Origin: Brachionus plicatilis
Taxonomy: Eukaryota > Rotifera > Eurotatoria > Ploima > Brachionidae
Reading direction: 5' to 3'
NCBI GenBank assembly: GCA_010279815.1
Contig: QEOQ01000389.1
Coordinates: 33,462-97,461, forward strand
DNA length: 64,000 nt
The notes below the pieces were generated by a model. That model ran no database searches. It was not told the origin of the DNA and saw nothing but the letters and a program-made list of their open reading frames with translations. The position numbers and the translations under genes were made by a program. This document shows, in pieces, positions 33,001 through 42,482 of the stretch (positions are counted from its first letter, which is position 1; each line of letters starts with the position of its first letter).

Positions 33001-34337
33001 CAAATGGTGATAACTTTACGACAAATAAATTATTTTTGTTTCTGTAAAAATTAGTAGACTAAAACTTTTTTTTTTAAATCAATAAATAAATTAGAAAAAA
33101 TGAAATGATTTTTCATCAAATTGAAAAGGAATCTTTAAATTATTTTATCATTTTTCAAATTTAAAGATTTGGTTTAAAAGATTTTTTTTATTTTTGTTTA
33201 TTTTTAAATGACTAAAGAAAACTAAGTCCATTCGACTTTTCATTTTGATTGGGTATCTAATAATAGATATTTTGATTTTTTATGAATTTTTAAAATGCCT
33301 GATCAGAGTAATAAGGAAAATTCAAAATTTTTGCCGCCTGTCAAAGACATTTTAAAAATTGACAGTGACTTAAATTTAAATTTAAAAAAAGACACATTTC
33401 TTTTTAGAAAATCAGTATTCTTAAATAAAGTACGCAAAAGAACAATTTCTGATTAATTGATTACATTTTATAATCTCATAGTCTATCAATGAATAAAATC
33501 AAATTTAATATTTGAATGTTTTATTTTATTTCTAAAGGCCGACTTTTTCAAGCAATAGGTCAAATTATTTTTTTATTTATGTTAATTCTAGTAGCTAAAG
33601 GCTACACCATTACCAGAAATAAGCTTCGAGTGATTACATGGATTAAAATTGGAATATTTTTTGCCATCTACGTCATTACCTACGCTTTAGCATTCATTTT
33701 TTCTGAGGCGGTATTACAACATTTTTTGACTCCTAAAATTCTAATTTTTTTTCCTAGCTCTATGATCCTGGTCAAGTGAATTACTATTACAGCTCGCCTG
33801 CTGGTATAGCTTTAATAATTATTAAAATGAGCCTTGGTTGGGTGTGGTTCAGCTATTCTATAGCATTTACAATAAAAAATTTTCCTGAGAAACGAGTTTT
33901 TTACATTGTTTTACTAATCACCTTCACAATTTGGTAAATTTAACAGTCATTAATTAAAGAAAATAAAATTTTTATTTAGGTTTTTAATTGGGCCTTTATT
34001 GATTCTTATATGCAGCAATTTTATATTAGATTATATGCGACAATTTGTTGGTTATTTGATAGAAATTCTTGTAGTATTTATCGGACATTTTATATTTTTG
34101 ATTCTAATTCGCCCCACTGCCGAAAATAAATTGTTTCCATTTCATGTCCGAACTACTCAGATATGTACCAGTTCAAACGGATGCTATCCACGTCATGGTG
34201 AAAATGATGGCGGAAACAAGCAGCTCGGAGATGCCAGACAAAATATAAGCGATCTTTTTGCACTCTCAAATACTAGCTCAAAATATGAATACGAAGAGAA
34301 AAAAGAAGTTTTTAGTTCTATTAAAATTTTGATTTAA
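30053..34337 (+). CDS. TMEM145/GPR180-like seven-pass membrane protein (7 exons)
   Basis: Exons 30053-30145, 30207-30362, 30422-30601, 30649-30949, 33538-33710, 33758-33933 and 33980-34337 join in frame to about 478 residues. Exon 1 is a signal peptide (MTLYIIHVYITLVWFVATNS). Exons 2-3 encode the luminal GOLD-like domain, ending FRFSSIRPRYWFVVISKCGS. Exon 4 has the family landmark FRKHFSADEFGILET and TM1-2. Exons 5-7 supply the remaining helices, with FMLILVAKGYTITRNKL, YDPGQVNYYYSSPAG, NFPEKRVFY and RPTAENKLFPFHVRTTQI. These match TMEM145 order and length (vertebrate about 490). A weak extra intron near 34311 could splice on a short alternative tail ending ...QLQESN. Intron 4 is 2,588 bp and holds a transposon; the others are 48-60 bp. 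Ligand is unknown. Confidence 0.88.
31411..32150. mobile_element. Zinc-finger TIR element, copy A (740 bp, 8-bp TSD)
   Basis: The ends read GGGTCTAGCCTAAAATGTGA (31411) and, mirrored from 32150, GGGTCTTGCCTAAAATGTGA. The inverted repeats run on for roughly 110 bp with small indels. The exact duplication gaaaattg flanks it (31403-31410 and 32151-32158). Subterminal DNA carries many GTTCAC/GTGAAC motifs, including the palindrome gtgaacagaagttcac. An 8-bp duplication fits hAT, P or Merlin type transposition. It sits in the big intron of the TMEM145-like gene. Confidence 0.88.
31588..31948 (+). pseudogene. C2H2 zinc-finger ORF of copy A element, frameshifted
   Basis: An ATG at 31588 gives MENLLTVESEDDKTDSVTLV, an acidic N-terminus, with a TAA after SNDLQ. 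It resumes SENLLTIDEKLSVLNLN and then, after a frameshift, LKKALSKHANPVPCEICG and ELMKNFKGVKLHIAKKHKN before a stop at 31946-31948. The finger is C-x2-C-x12-H-x4-H. The whole protein would be only about 120 residues, so it is not a transposase. The repeated ENLLT segments suggest an internal duplication. It is probably inactive in this copy. Confidence 0.6.
33295..33456 (+). CDS. Possible 53-residue ORF nested in TMEM145-like intron
   Basis: An ATG at 33295 opens MPDQSNKENSKFLPPVKDIL and runs to TAA at 33454. Composition is balanced rather than AT-run-like, with a basic end (LNKVRKRTISD). It lies in the large intron, on the same strand, 80 bp before exon 5. It could be a small gene, an alternative exon or chance. 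No family is recognised. Confidence 0.3.
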   Translation: MPDQSNKENSKFLPPVKDILKIDSDLNLNLKKDTFLFRKSVFLNKVRKRTISD

Positions 34338-34339
34338 AC

Positions 34340-35630
34340 TTTTAATTTTTTTTCAAGGAAACCCAACCCGAAGTAAGTGGGAATCAACTTCAAGAAAGTA
34401 ATTAGTTGACTGCAAACGAATTTTTTTATTTTGTGTTACAAAACTATTAAAATGCTGAATTTTGTTTATTGACAATAATACTAAAAATATATTTTTATGT
34501 TTTCTATTTAATAAAAAAAGGATGAATCTTTGTGGAGTTGAAAAATTCGTCTTTTAATAGAAAATTTAAATTAAAAGGAACTGAATTTTTTTTACAAATA
34601 TTACAAAATATCGAAAAGCTATCGAACAAATTTTGGACAAAAGTATCCCTTTGTTTTCGAATAGTCAAATCGATAAAATTGTTCGATTTTATAAATCGAT
34701 TAACAAAAAAATCTAATTCAAAAGTGTAAAAAAAATGTATTCGATATTTTAAAAAGATAAGTAATTTACGAAACTAAACAAAATTTGAAAAATTAATTTA
34801 AAAAATCATTAAATAAGTTACGAAATTAAATAAAAATTATAAATTTGTTTAAAAACATTTAAAATTATTTTTTGTTTTCTAAAACGATTGAATTAAGCTT
34901 TATAAAAGTAAATTTTTCCAGATTTTTCGCACTCAGTATGTTTCTTTCTTCATTTTGAATAACTATCTATCTTGTACATTTTACTATTTCAGTAGTTTTA
35001 TCATACTCAAAAAATTTCCAGACCCAAGATATTTTATCACGTTTTCTTTTCCGTGAATTATTTTCAAGTGCCATTTTAATTTGATAAAAATGAAATTTTT
35101 TTAAAGTTGTTGCTTTTTTTTTAAATTAAATTCTAGCTAAATTAGTTTTAAAAATCAAGTCTGTAAATTTAAATATTATTGAAACAAATTTAACATTACT
35201 TTCCTTTATAATATTCTCATATCATTGAAGAAATAAATTTTTTCAAAAAAAATGTTTCGAATATGAAGTTTGTTAGATTAAAATCGACTAATATATTCGA
35301 TATCAATATTCGATCAGTTAATTCGAACAAATAAAATAAAAATGAACTTGATCGACTAAAGAAGAAATCGATCTATAAAATTATATCAAATTTTTTCGAT
35401 ATAACGTTTTATATAATGTTTTAAATTTTTTTGATATTGTGAAATTCAAATACTAATTGAACAAAATCTTTCTTTTTTGATGAAATAAAATTAAAGTTAA
35501 TAAAAAAATTATTAAAAAATTACTGCAACAAAGTGCAACATACTTTGTTGCATCTTTTTTACTTAAAATAATTTCTTAAAACATTTAAAAATTCATTTAA
35601 GTTAATTAATTGATTTTTAATTAGAGATTA
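34340..35630. other. Intergenic with TCGA-rich repeat DNA
   Basis: Segments 34600-34700 and 35270-35410 are dense in TCGAT/ATCGA motifs, resembling the ends of the element at 47068-47915. They may be termini of a decayed relative. A hairpin with 11-bp arms (tgcaacaaagt) lies at 35524-35552. Confidence 0.35.
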
Positions 35631-35635
35631 ATGAT

Positions 35636-35887
35636 GTGCGTCTAAACTTTTGTGCAAAAATTTCTGACTCAAATTTTTATGGTCTTTACTTAATTTCAAT
35701 GTTTCAGCTAAGTGTAAAATCGAATTATCATGTATTTATTGTAAAGCTTTACTGTGCGCAATACTGTAGAGCTCATTTTGTGAATGATTGGTTTGATGAA
35801 CACAATATAAAGATTTTATCACGTTGTGCCAGATCACCATTGTTTTACCTTTTTATTTTATTTAATTTTATTAAAAAAAAATTTTAA
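35636..35887 (+). pseudogene. Tc1/mariner transposase remnant
   Basis: The plus-strand frame includes YCRAHFVNDWFDEHNIKIL then SRCARSPLF, resembling the C-terminal catalytic region of mariner transposases (A-x-x-V-x-x-W-F ... I-x-x-L-x-W-x-A-x-S-P-D-L). The last catalytic Asp position reads Leu (SPL). No start codon or upstream domain is visible. It is a dead fragment. Confidence 0.4.
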
Positions 35888-37458
35888 GCCTCATAGGCAA
35901 GTTGAAAAATAAAAAAAATCTGATTTACAAATCACATTAAGTTTCACAAATAATTAATCCATTTAAAATTTTATAAAAATTTTACAGTCTAGATTACATA
36001 AAAAAGAGGTAAAAATGAAAAAAAATTCTTAATAATTAAGAATTTTTTGCTAAATGTTTTTTTTTTTAATAACTGGATGTCACATAAGAGCGAGCTTTTT
36101 TCAGATTTTGGTGCGTATCGAAAAAAAAATATAACCAAATGTATTAGAAAAAACCTAAGGAAGTGAGAATTTTGGTTCGAATTTTAAACAATTTAAATTT
36201 AAGAAGGCTGAACTAAAGTGAGTCGATTTTAGCGGCTAAAGTGAGTCATCGACTTAGTTACTTGTTTCTATATTTAATAAAAAAAGAAAAAATAATTAAA
36301 AAAATGAAATCGAAAATCCATATAAAAAATAAAAGTGAACAAAAATACTAAAAATAAAATAAATAATTTGCTAAAGGTTTAAATTATTGTATTAAAAAAT
36401 TTTTATTTGTTTTTGTTTTTTTCGAGCCTCTTCAGCTTTGACAAAAAAAAATTCAAATTCTCAAAAATAAAATAAAATAAACTAAATTGAAAAAGCAAAT
36501 TTGTTCTAGAGATTTAAAAATTAGAAGGTTCATGAAAGAAAGTAAGAAAGAAGGCATTGAGATTAGGGTGTTTGATAAATCAATATTCATCATCGAGTTT
36601 GGCAAAATTACATTTTCCAAATTCCTAAAGTAGATTCCGAAATTGCAAGAGACTTGTTTATTAAAAGTCCGGTGATGCTTTATGCTGGAGGAATCATAGT
36701 ATTTTAAATTTAAAATCGAGCGAACTGCTGAATTTTGAATTAATCATATTCTTTTCAAATTAATTTTTTAGAATGAGATTATTCAACTGCATGACGTTCT
36801 TTTTTTAATTCAAAAAAATTAGAAAAAAAATTTTGGCTTACAATCACAATTTAACATTTTAACATAAAATGTAAATCCGATCAAAAAATCATCTGAAATT
36901 ATTTAAATTGTATCAACTCATTTTAACTATTATTAATATTTAATAATAATATTTTTAATAATATTTTTCAATTTTTTTTTTCGATTTTTTATTGTAAAAT
37001 AAAAATCTTTGAACAATTAAAAATTTTTAAGATATTATTAAGATATGCTGAAAAAAGTTACGTAACAATAAATGTTAGAGAAATTGTAGCCATGGTTTTT
37101 AATTTAAATTCATTACAAAAATAAGAAAAATAAAAACAACATTTGAGTAGAAATTTTTTGTTTAGTAGAAAGTTACTTAATAAGTTTCCATCAGTCTCCA
37201 ATTACAACAAATTCTTGTTTGCACATTAAAATTCTATCAGATTAGGCCTTGAATAAAATTTCAATTTGTAAACCAAATAAAACATAGATCTCTCAAAACG
37301 AAATTTTATGTGACCAGGTAAATAAATTTATGAATTTAAAATTTGAATTTAAACGAAAAATTATATTGAAATTTTAAACCATAATTATACTTTTAAAGGC
37401 TAATAAAAACTACAAATATAGTCATGAAATTTAAAGATTTAAACAAAATAAGATAGCA
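35888..37458. other. Intergenic with a small LINE relic
   Basis: Around 36690-36780 the plus strand (gaggaatcatagtatttta ... cgaactgctgaattttg) matches the RT C-terminal region of the 19.0-19.2 kb LINE copy, minus-oriented. The rest is AT-rich with no recognised gene. Confidence 0.45.
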
Positions 37459-39063
37459 ATGATTATTTATCTTCTAGTAATTTTTATTTCACAAATATTA
37501 GCTATTGGCGATTGTATTTTAATTTATTTTTACTCAACCATTACACCTTTTGATCCGGTTGTAATCGATCCAGGGACAAACATCTCAAGCAATCAAAACC
37601 TGCAGCACATCCACAAAGCACTCAGCTCCAAGCCGTGCATTATTTACCTAATTGTACACGGATTTGGCAGCTCTGGACAAGACGACTGGGTTATGGACAT
37701 GAAAGACAGACTTTTGTACACAGCTCCTTGTGTACAGGTCTTTGCTATGGACTGGTCCGAAAGGTCTACATGGAAATTTGACCTAAACATTGGCTATGTT
37801 CAATCAATTCAGAATATACCAAAAACATCCGAGCTGTTCGGAGAGACACTAAGCGCACTGTCACAGCTGAACAACTCATCGCTATTTCTGAAGAATATCC
37901 ATTGTATAGGACACAGTCTGGGAGCCCACATGTGCGGATTTATAAGCAAATACATTAAGCTAAAGAAAGGAGTAATTTTCAAGCGAATTTCTGGTCTGGA
38001 TCCTGCCGGACCGTGTTTTGAGGACTCAAGGCCTGAAAAGCGTCTTTCAAGTCAAGATGCCAATTATGTGGATGTGATTCACACTTCAGTCAATCTGGGA
38101 ATACAGACTCCAATCGGTCATAGTGATTATTATGTAAATGATGCCAAAACTCAACCTGGTTGTCTCAAGACAAATGAAATTAGATTGCCGGTATTGTTGT
38201 GCAAAGAACCGATGAAAAAAAGTTCTATTAACAGAATACTGGTAAATGTGTTTGACTTGGTAAAGTGTAGCCACAGCAAAGCACATGAATATTTTATTGA
38301 TTCAATTTTGTCCAAATGTGCCAAGTTTGACGCTTTCAGATGTGACAACTACGAGTCATTTTTGAGCAAAAAGTGCTTCCACTGTCACACAAACAAAATG
38401 GGCTTTAACAGTGAGACCGAGTTAAAAGACGGCATCAAGCGCATATATTTTTTAGACTACACCAATTCGGACCATGAAATAACAGCGATTGAGAAAAATT
38501 TGAGTCCATATGTATGTGAATCAGTGCAAGTTAAATATTTTGATTTTGTGAACAAAAATGAGAGCTTTTTTTTAAATGTAAATAATCTTGAGTATTTTAA
38601 AGAGTTTAGAAATTTTTGTAGTGGAAAAAATTGCAGCTTAAATTTTGTGATTGAGGGTTACAAGTCAAAAAAGAGATCGAATGAATGGCTAAATTGGCTC
38701 AGACCAGACGGCTCCAATAACACAAATTTTCTATTAATAGAATGGAGTGACATTCAAAATCTGTATACAACTAAAGAGAAAAGCGTGGCTAATTTTAAAG
38801 GTTTTTTGGAAAAATTTGTCAAGAACATGGGACATTATTTTAGTAAGGACTTGATTAAGTTCAATTGCATTGGTGGTGATGAGACAGCGATGTTGATGTG
38901 CAATTCTTTGACCATGCTGCTTGAAGAAAATTTGCCATATGCTATATCTGATCACTACCATTATGATGACATGTATTGTAACAAGTCTAGTTCGATTCTT
39001 TTAGTCAATTATTTTATTTTAGTTATTATTGGTTTCATTTTTTTTTCAAACTTTTTAAAATAG
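37459..39063 (+). CDS. Pancreatic-type lipase with second degenerate lipase-like half
   Basis: A single exon of 534 residues. A short N-terminal hydrophobic stretch (residues 1-16) is a signal peptide. The first half is a classic neutral lipase: IIYLIVHGFGSSG (oxyanion region, H67), CIGHSLGAHMCGF (nucleophile S153), ISGLDPAGPCF (D181) and KCSHSKAHEYF (H272). The lid region is short (PGCLKTNEIRLPVLLC), as in phospholipase A1-like members. After residue ~325 a second half repeats the fold outline (LNFVIEGYKSKKRSNEWLNW, NFLLIEWSDI, FNCIGGDETAMLMCN) but lacks the GxSxG serine. The end (SSSILLVNYFILVIIGFIFF) is a C-terminal membrane segment or GPI signal. The poly-A signal is at 39133-39138. Confidence 0.88.
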   Translation: MIIYLLVIFISQILAIGDCILIYFYSTITPFDPVVIDPGTNISSNQNLQHIHKALSSKPCIIYLIVHGFGSSGQDDWVMDMKDRLLYTAPCVQVFAMDWSERSTWKFDLNIGYVQSIQNIPKTSELFGETLSALSQLNNSSLFLKNIHCIGHSLGAHMCGFISKYIKLKKGVIFKRISGLDPAGPCFEDSRPEKRLSSQDANYVDVIHTSVNLGIQTPIGHSDYYVNDAKTQPGCLKTNEIRLPVLLCKEPMKKSSINRILVNVFDLVKCSHSKAHEYFIDSILSKCAKFDAFRCDNYESFLSKKCFHCHTNKMGFNSETELKDGIKRIYFLDYTNSDHEITAIEKNLSPYVCESVQVKYFDFVNKNESFFLNVNNLEYFKEFRNFCSGKNCSLNFVIEGYKSKKRSNEWLNWLRPDGSNNTNFLLIEWSDIQNLYTTKEKSVANFKGFLEKFVKNMGHYFSKDLIKFNCIGGDETAMLMCNSLTMLLEENLPYAISDHYHYDDMYCNKSSSILLVNYFILVIIGFIFFSNFLK

Positions 39064-39139
39064 GTTACTTATTTAAATCAAAAGTTTGTTTATTGATTGT
39101 TTATCCCATTACACTTTTTTAGTCTATTTTTTAATAAAT

Positions 39140-40680
39140 GCAATTTTTTTTTAAATAAACCTGTTTAAATATATTAAATAATTTTTTTTTTTAAAACAGC
39201 AATTATAAAGAATAAATCATTTGAAAGTTCCTTTAGAAAAATTTTGCTCATTTTTAACTTAATCTATATGTAAAAAAATTTTAAAAATGAAATATGAAAA
39301 TAAATTTATTTTCTGAATTTTAGATTTAAAAATTTTAAAAAACAAAAGTCTTTTTTATTTTGTAAGATCTTCATCGATATTTTTGAAATTGAAGAATTTT
39401 AACTAATAATTTCAGACGCTGGTCACAAAGCTTTTCAAGAACTCAAATCATAAAAATTGAAGATATAAAACACTACTAAATTTCAAATTAAAAGAAAATG
39501 AAGAAGTGAAGTCGGATTAAAGAAAACAAACAACCAATTGAATAAAATAATTTTAATTTTTGTTTTTATTAAAATAAAAATTTTCCAACTAGACTCGTAC
39601 CTTAGTACTTTAAGTTCTTGTAAATCATAATTTTAAACTTTTTTAAAAAAATTGAATTATTAAACTTTTGAACGTTTTTTTCACGTCCATTATAATTTAA
39701 ATAAACTGTCATTACGTTGGATGCTTCATGAACTAGCTGAAACTCAAAAGAAAAATTACTCAATAATATCTTCTTATCTTCTTTCAATCTAAATATTTGA
39801 AAATATTAATATTTCATTACTATTAAAATTACGGGAAAACACTTTTTTTTATCAGTTTTGAAAAATGGCGTAAAAATAATTTGATTAATTCTTTTTAAAA
39901 TTAGCTTAAATTCACGTTACTTTAAAATTGGGTTTTAAATGTAACATTTAGCAAAAAACTTTCATTCATTTGAATTTTTTATCAAAAAAGTAAACAATTT
40001 TATTCAAAAAAAAATATTTTTAATCTTTTGAAATTAATTTATAACTTAGGATGTTTTTGTTTTTTTTTAAAGTAATTTTGTTGAACTATTCAAATGTAAC
40101 AAAGTTCATTACATCAGATATCGCTTATAGCAAAATTAAAATAATTTAATTCAGAATCATGAATAATGCATTTTGAAATATAGTACAAATAAAAAAAAAA
40201 TATTGCTTTTCTATGAAAAATTAATATTAATAATAAAAAATGACATGTTGAACTTTTTCAGCCAAAAATAGGCAAGTTGAAGTTTATTATGAATATTTGA
40301 TGCTCAAAATGATCAAATCAAACTAAAACTATAAAATAAATTTTAATTTTTTAATAAAATTAGTTTTGGTTTTAGCATACTTTGTTAAATCTTATGGTAA
40401 AATCTGTAAAATATTTTATAAAACTTTTAAAGACATTGGATATTGTATTTAGTTGAGTACAGACAATTTCACGCAATTTTTTTTGAGTATGAGTGTGAGT
40501 TTGAGTGACAATGACTCAACTCACTCACACTTAATCACGCAAATTTTCTAATAATTTTAAAATGTATTAATTTAAATATTTTTATATTGGTAAGCCTGAT
40601 GCCTATATATAGTCAAAAAATTTTTTAAGATAAAAGATTTTATTATTTTATTTTTAATTTAAGCATAAATCATCTAAAAT
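39140..40680. other. Intergenic, no supported gene
   Basis: AT-rich. Around 40480-40545 are gagtgtgagt/actcactcac motifs (a short imperfect inverted repeat). These adjoin the hAT remnant, possibly its terminus. Confidence 0.4.
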
Positions 40681-41215
40681 CTTCATGTTAGTCTTTAGCA
40701 TGCTTCTGGTAATTATTAATTCATCCCTCATGTTTCCACTATTTTATATATATATTATTCCGCATATACTGAAGAATCTTTCAATACATGCACTTAAAAA
40801 ATGAATGTTTAATAGAACCAGAGCCAATCTTGCTAGTCTTGGCATTTCATCCATGTATTGATTCCAAAAAGCCATGTTTGTAATTTTTATTAAAATCTCA
40901 TTTCGGTTAAGAATGTCTGCCAATTTTAAAATTTTCTTATCAAGTTCAACTTCGATTTTGTAGATTTCAGGTTCAATATTTTTTTTTTCATTGCACCATC
41001 TCTCATTAACTCCTCAAAGAACATTGCTTCATTGTCTTTCTGTTGAAGTGTGGGTTGAGGCGATCTTAAAGCGATTATGTCCCTATCATTATCAGTTTCA
41101 TCAAAGAAAAACTTTAAGTTAACCAATATCAGAAAGTGAAGGCTGAATAAACTCAATAACTTCACATTTAAGAACATATGGTTTTTTGTAGGATGTAAAA
41201 ATACAGTCAATTACT
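40670..41215 (-). pseudogene. hAT transposase C-terminal remnant
   Basis: The minus strand reads VELDKKILKLADILNRNEIL, then MAFWNQYMDEMPRLARLALV, LLNIHFLSACIERFFSICG, a stop, and MRDELIITRSMLKTNMK. This is the hATC dimerisation domain (W-x3-...-P-x-L-A-x-L-A ... S-A-x-x-E-R-x-F-S ... R-x-x-L). Upstream codons (about 41210-41030) are frameshifted. No catalytic core remains. Confidence 0.7.
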
Positions 41216-41224
41216 TCACCTATT

Positions 41225-41950
41225 TCAAACTAAAAAATGAAATAAACTTAATATTAAATAAAAAAAAACAAACAATTAGCGTAGTTCTTTTGTCACTTTA
41301 TTGTCCTTTATTGGTTTATTTTGAAATTGACCTGGGTTAGGGAATTTGGTTCAGCAAAAATAATAATCCTAATTTCTTTACTATTATTTAATTTTTTTAA
41401 ACACTTGCTATGAAAATTTAAGAATTTTAAATTTTATTGTATTTAATAAGTTGAATCGCGATTTTTAAAAGTTGAATATTAGAAAAAACAAAGTTTTTTG
41501 AAAAGTTGAAAAGTCGTATTAGATGAAAATTTGAATGAATAGAACAAAAACTAAGCATTAAAAAATAATCAACAAATGAAAATTGTAAATTGAAAAAATC
41601 AAAAAGTTGTCTATTAGTCTAAATTTAAATGAAATTATAAAAAAATGTATTTATAGATTTGAATTGTCTTAATATTTTTCTTGTTATATTTTTTATTTAT
41701 CTAACAAATCGCCAGAATTGGCGTTAATTTAATCAATAAATAAATTTCAAAAAATCTAAAACAAATTTATAGATCATCATTTATTTTAAAAACAATCTTT
41801 TAGATTTTTTCAGCTCAGTTTAATCTTGACTGAAAATTGCTTCTTTTTGAAAAAAAAAATTTTGATTATTTATCAAAACTAAATAAAAACTCTTAAAATG
41901 TATCAAATACTAATGTAAGCTTTATTTAAAAAAAAATATACAACATTTTT
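41225..41950. other. Intergenic, no supported gene
   Basis: AT-rich DNA; nothing recognised. Confidence 0.4.
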
Positions 41951-41951
41951 A

Positions 41952-41988
41952 ATTATTTATCCGTGTCGAGCTAAAGCCCCTTCAGATT
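41952..41988 (-). repeat. LINE 3'-terminal signature, copy 5
   Basis: The complement of aatctgaaggggctttagct followed by cgacacgg and an ataaataatt tail. It is a solo 3' end with no RT attached. Confidence 0.55.
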
Positions 41989-42161
41989 AAAAATAAAAAT
42001 TTTTGCCTTTAAAATCGATGGAGGTTAGTAACTAACTTCAATTTTCTTCAGAATTTATGAAGCAACGTTGCAAGCTACCATTGAATACATAAATAATATA
42101 AATTTAAATAAATTCTTACTTATTTTTCAGAATAATTTTAAATTTTTTTAGCTAATTTTAA

Positions 42162-42442
42162 ATGGTTAACAAAGCTAAATTGACTTTTGTCATTTCTTCG
42201 TTGATATCAGGATACATAATCTACAGAGTCCATCACTATCAACAAGAGGAACGAATTGTAATTTAAAAAAAAAAATCCTTTTCACTACAATTTAAACTCT
42301 CAATTTAAACAATTTTTTTTCATAGCGAGTTAGACAAGGAGTTTTTCGAGACATCGAAAGGCGATCAACCAAACAACAAAATTTGCTCTTGCTCAAAGAA
42401 CAAGCAGAATTGGAACAAAATTTAAGCCAAAAAAACGATTAA
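42162..42442 (+). CDS. PET117-like cytochrome c oxidase assembly factor (2 exons)
   Basis: Exons 42162-42257 and 42326-42442 (68-bp GT-AG intron, phase 0) encode 70 residues. The N-terminus MVNKAKLTFVISSLISGYII is a single membrane-anchoring helix. It is followed by YRVHHYQQEERI|RVRQGV, then FRDIERRSTKQQNLLLLKEQ. The layout of helix, H-x-x-Q-x-x-E-R, V-x-R-D-x-E-R-R and Gln-rich coiled tail is that of PET117, a mitochondrial matrix/inner-membrane factor for complex IV assembly. Length is typical (about 70-80). It ends 40 bp before the MLH1 start codon. Confidence 0.85.
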
Positions 42443-42482
42443 ATAAAACTTAATAAATTATTAAAAAACTCTTTGTTAAAAA

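Noticed and set aside
34311..34410. Extra 3' exon of the TMEM145-like gene (ETQPEVSGNQLQESN)
   Set aside because: The required donor (GTTTTT) is weak and the upstream frame ends naturally at 34337. It is mentioned as an alternative in the gene entry only.
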